From Hymenobacter artigasi (GTDB lineage: Bacteria; Bacteroidota; Bacteroidia; Cytophagales; Hymenobacteraceae): DNA of 64,000 bases. This document shows positions 61,729 to 64,000 of this stretch, piece by piece. The stretch's first letter is position 1, and every line of letters starts with the position of its first letter. Below the pieces are notes generated by a model. That model was not told the DNA's origin. It saw only the letters and a program-made list of their open reading frames with translations, and ran no database searches. The stretch lies in NCBI RefSeq assembly GCF_012275535.1, contig NZ_JAAVTK010000001.1:803451-867450 (forward strand). The letters run 5' to 3'. The translations under genes were made by a program, and so were the position numbers.

Positions 61729-61763
61729 AAAACCCCTTCACAGCTTGTGAAGGGGTTTTTTGT
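61729..61763 (+). terminator. Terminator of tRNA-Phe
   Basis: AAAACCCCTTCAC-AGCTT-GTGAAGGGGTTTT with a T-run. Perfect stem, 5 bp after the tRNA. Confidence 0.95.
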
Positions 61764-61989
61764 TTATGTCTTGAAAGGAACCTAGGACAGCACATGCTGA
61801 CCGGTCCTTGGGCCTGCTCAGCAATGATTGAAAACGCCGGTGCTCCCGCAACAGAAACGATGCTTATCACGAAGTGAAGAGCGGAAATTATAATTCCCGC
61901 TTTGAAAGTCGGAAACCCCAACCTTCATCACCCCACGCCTGTCAATCCGCCGGTTCTGTCCAGTGCCGGTAGCCTACGGGCCCAGGTAC

Positions 61990-63166
61990 TACTGCATCCT
62001 TGTTATTAGTAAGCGGGATGGCAGGTTTGGATTTGATGGTGGTGCAATGGCCATGAAAAGCAGCAATGTTTACATAGCCCGCATCTTTGGTAGCACCCCG
62101 GCCACCTTCATCGGTGAAAGAAGTGCTTCAGCCACCCCTATCGTTTACCGCTCTCCAGCCGGTCCCGCGCATTCAGGAATACACTAATAGGATGTGACGG
62201 GTCCTCTGTGCAGTTCACAGTTATTGCTCCCATCGCTACTACTATAGAGTAGTGTCACTAAAGCCGCGTTCCCAAGCAAAGTGGGTTCGTGGCTATCGGC
62301 TCATTATAGTATAGGATGCCTGGCCTCCGCTCAGGTCACCGAAATCTCCCCTTCACTGCAGATTACCCGGCCCGCACAGGTATGCCCGGTGGGAAGCAAC
62401 CCAGCCCCACTTCGGGCCGCTGCGGCCAGTGCCCCCGCCTTCCATTAGAATACGCAGCCCACTACCGCCACACTTTCGGTTACGCAACCCGGCACTATTC
62501 TGTCGCTGCCCCCTTCTCCAGTGGCTCTACGCGGGAGCCCCCCACGGTAGCCTCCAACAGCAGTTAGTATCAATGATTGGTTACCGTGCCCCGATAGCAT
62601 CTCATATCCTGCCGTCGGCAATGCCTTTGTTACCTCTCACTATATGGAGCACTGCTGCCACTTCCCATGCTGTCACCATTGCTCAGCCGGGTAACTATTG
62701 CGTGCCGGTCCCTGCTCCAGGCAACTATACTAGTCAATCTCATCGAACCGGGCATGCGCAAGCAACCAATACCCCTTCTCTCTAGGGGCCGGTACTACGA
62801 TTTGCGATGTAGCCCTTTATTGCTCCGTACCTCTGCCCCAGCCGCTCCCGGAACCACCTACCGCTGGTCAAACGGGGCAAACGCTTCCACGCTATTGGTG
62901 CAGGCCAAGGGCCTGTATGGGCTGGCGCGTAGCTTGGCCGGCGGTATACGGTCGGCCAGTCGGCATATATCATCAAGCAGCTAGCGCCGGCCAGCTTGGC
63001 AGGAAACCAATTCCTATAATGACTACAACCGTGAAGACATCACTTTTACACTGCTAGGCAATACCGCCGTGTATAAGGCGATGTCACTGCTAGGTACTTA
63101 CTCCCCCTAATGCGCCAAGCCTACATTCAACAGTTGCTCCGCGGCTGGGTTAAAGTAGTGCGGTAG
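61990..63166 (+). pseudogene. Relic of a repeat-containing secreted surface protein
   Basis: No continuous frame, but fragments in several frames resemble Bacteroidota T9SS/gliding-type surface proteins. Near 62040 is FDGGAMAMKSSNVYIARIFG. Near 62640-62700 is IWSTAATSHAVTIAQPGNYC, and near 62850-62920 TYRWSNGANASTLLVQAKGL; both fit the common WSNGATTxSITVxxxGxYxV repeat. A final segment ends RGWVKVVR-stop at 63166, like a sorting-tail end, and a stem-loop follows 24 bp later. Many frameshifts and stops separate the pieces. The reading is by pattern only. Confidence 0.45.
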
Positions 63167-63189
63167 CAAGGAGTAAGTTAAGAAAGGCA

Positions 63190-63228
63190 GAGAAAAGCCC
63201 TTGCTCGACCTTCCGCTGGGGCTTTCTC
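63190..63228 (+). terminator. Stem-loop after the surface-protein relic
   Basis: GAGAAAAGCCC pairs with GGGGCTTTCTC (one mismatch) with a 17-nt loop. Its place 24 bp after the relic's terminal stop supports it being the old terminator. Confidence 0.6.
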
Positions 63229-63488
63229 AATCTAAATACGAGCATCTCAGCCGGCGCTGCTCGTATTCAGGTCAACACCACAGCCGTCATGCCAGCATTT
63301 ACCCCGGCCAGATTCGCACAAAAAGCGACACTACCGAACCCCATCTGCCCACCTGCTGGCAATCCATTTTACCCCTAAATACACCGTCAGCATACATATA
63401 AGGCGCTTTTGCACGAGTCACTAGCTGTTGCCATCCATTTATAACCCACAAAAAGCTGCTACATTCTCAACTATTTCGACGCCTCTCC

Positions 63489-63518
63489 TTGCTTGTTCAG
63501 GAATTTCGCGTACTTTTG
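63489..63518 (+). promoter_or_regulatory. rRNA promoter P1
   Basis: TTG (63489-63491), 19 bp, TACTTTTG (63511-63518), followed by CACTCCCAAATCGAACGGA. First of four tandem promoters. Confidence 0.8.
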
Positions 63519-63579
63519 CACTCCCAAATCGAACGGAGGCGGGCAGAAAAGCAAGCGAAAAAGAAATTTGTCGCCGGTC

Positions 63580-63609
63580 TTGGTTCTTGAAAAAAGCCCC
63601 TTATCTTTG
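63580..63609 (+). promoter_or_regulatory. rRNA promoter P2
   Basis: TTG (63580-63582), 19 bp, TATCTTTG (63602-63609), followed by CACCCCGCCACGAATCGAAC. An A-rich stretch precedes it. Confidence 0.85.
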
Positions 63610-63684
63610 CACCCCGCCACGAATCGAACGGATTCACGGCTTTGAAGCCAGTTTTTTTATTGCAACGAAAGTTGAAAAAGAAAG

Positions 63685-63713
63685 TTGAAAATCAAAAAAG
63701 TTTCTTACCTTTG
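63685..63713 (+). promoter_or_regulatory. rRNA promoter P3
   Basis: TTG (63685-63687), 18 bp, TACCTTTG (63706-63713), followed by CACCCCGAATCGCACTAAC. Preceded by A-rich GAAAGTTGAAAAAG, like an UP element. Confidence 0.88.
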
Positions 63714-63790
63714 CACCCCGAATCGCACTAACCGAGTGCCACTCGCCGCAAAGCAAGCAAAAAACGAAAATAAAAATCTTCCTCTTTTGC

Positions 63791-63820
63791 TTGTCAATTC
63801 AAAACTTCTTCTTACCTTTG
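63791..63820 (+). promoter_or_regulatory. rRNA promoter P4
   Basis: TTG (63791-63793), 19 bp, TACCTTTG (63813-63820), followed by CACTCCCAATCGCAAG. The promoter nearest the rRNA leader. Confidence 0.88.
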
Positions 63821-64000
63821 CACTCCCAATCGCAAGAAAGGGGAATTGAAAAGAAGAAAAAACAGGTTGCTTCGGCCGCCACACCATCACGCCAACTGGG
63901 CCTGATACACGTTCTTTGAATGTTTGGAAAAGACAAATAGTAAGGGCATCGGGTAGCAATACCGGATGCAGCAATTACAAGCGTAACACGAATACATGAA
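63821..64000 (+). other. rRNA operon leader (partial)
   Basis: Transcribed leader between P4 and the 16S gene, which must begin just beyond the window. GTTCTTTGAATGTTTGGAAA at 63911 is the boxA-like element typical of Bacteroidota rRNA leaders. A bulged stem GCATCGG with CCGGATGC lies at 63946-63969. The final sequence ACACGAATACATGAA fits the region just before a 16S gene. No 16S bases were identified inside the window. Confidence 0.8.

Noticed and set aside
63705..63974. Leftward 89-codon frame at the end of the window
   Set aside because: It lies across the rRNA promoters P3 and P4 and the leader.
63900..64000. 5' end of 16S rRNA inside the window
   Set aside because: The conserved start of 16S (GAGTTTGATC) is not present before the window ends; only the leader is.

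Overview
The window is chromosomal DNA of a high-GC member of the Bacteroidota, most likely a Hymenobacter-like member of the Cytophagales. The grounds are: promoters of the Bacteroidota type (TTG, about 19 bp, TAnnTTTG) in front of tRNA, rRNA and protein genes; Bacteroidota-specific families (DUF4249, DUF4270, DUF4293, DUF4476, DUF5700, DUF2795, long NusB, PorE-like OmpA lipoprotein, a type IX secretion sorting domain); TonB-dependent receptors with carboxypeptidase-regulatory N-domains; a carotenoid lycopene cyclase; and the conserved block glmS / DUF4270 / short glycogen synthase / panC / panD / flippase-like protein / rfaE2. No phage, transposase, integrase or CRISPR array was seen.

Layout. 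0.1-7.3 kb: a leftward four-gene envelope operon (secreted unknown, TonB-dependent receptor, DUF4249 lipoprotein, MG2/plug-like protein). 7.8-17.7 kb: DEDDh exonuclease, LytTR regulator, kynurenine monooxygenase, a TonB-dependent receptor flanked by two tiny genes that share a C-terminal signature, AlkB, GltX. 17.7-26.4 kb: ridA, glmS, DUF4270, glycogen synthase, then divergently panC, panD, flippase-like protein, rfaE2 and a Zn peptidase. 26.6-35.5 kb: a LuxR-type regulator with a degenerate receiver, ettA, DUF349, DUF2795, an orphan ABC ATPase, lycopene cyclase, LOG, an amino-acid dehydrogenase. 35.7-44.9 kb: an ArsR-type regulator, the leftward run nusB-YtxH-IDH-DUF1573-yajC-ybbR-coaE, leucine dehydrogenase, an ABC exporter and a VOC protein. 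45-61.5 kb: a minimal T9SS-tail protein, two tRNA-Pro, a beta-barrel protein, an ABC exporter, a DUF5700 protease, truA, a thiolase, DUF4293, DUF4476, an aryl-sulfate sulfotransferase, a PorE-like lipoprotein, and an Fe-S electron-transfer pair. 61.6-64 kb: tRNA-Phe, a decayed surface-protein relic, and a rRNA promoter region with four tandem promoters whose 16S gene starts just beyond the window.

Two things stand out. First, at least fifteen intergenic gaps are filled almost wall to wall by long hairpin repeats of several unrelated sequence families. They abut, and sometimes supply, start and stop codons. Second, two small genes on either side of the 11.8-14.5 kb receptor share a 25-residue tail ending in GHPxIRY that I do not recognise from any described family.
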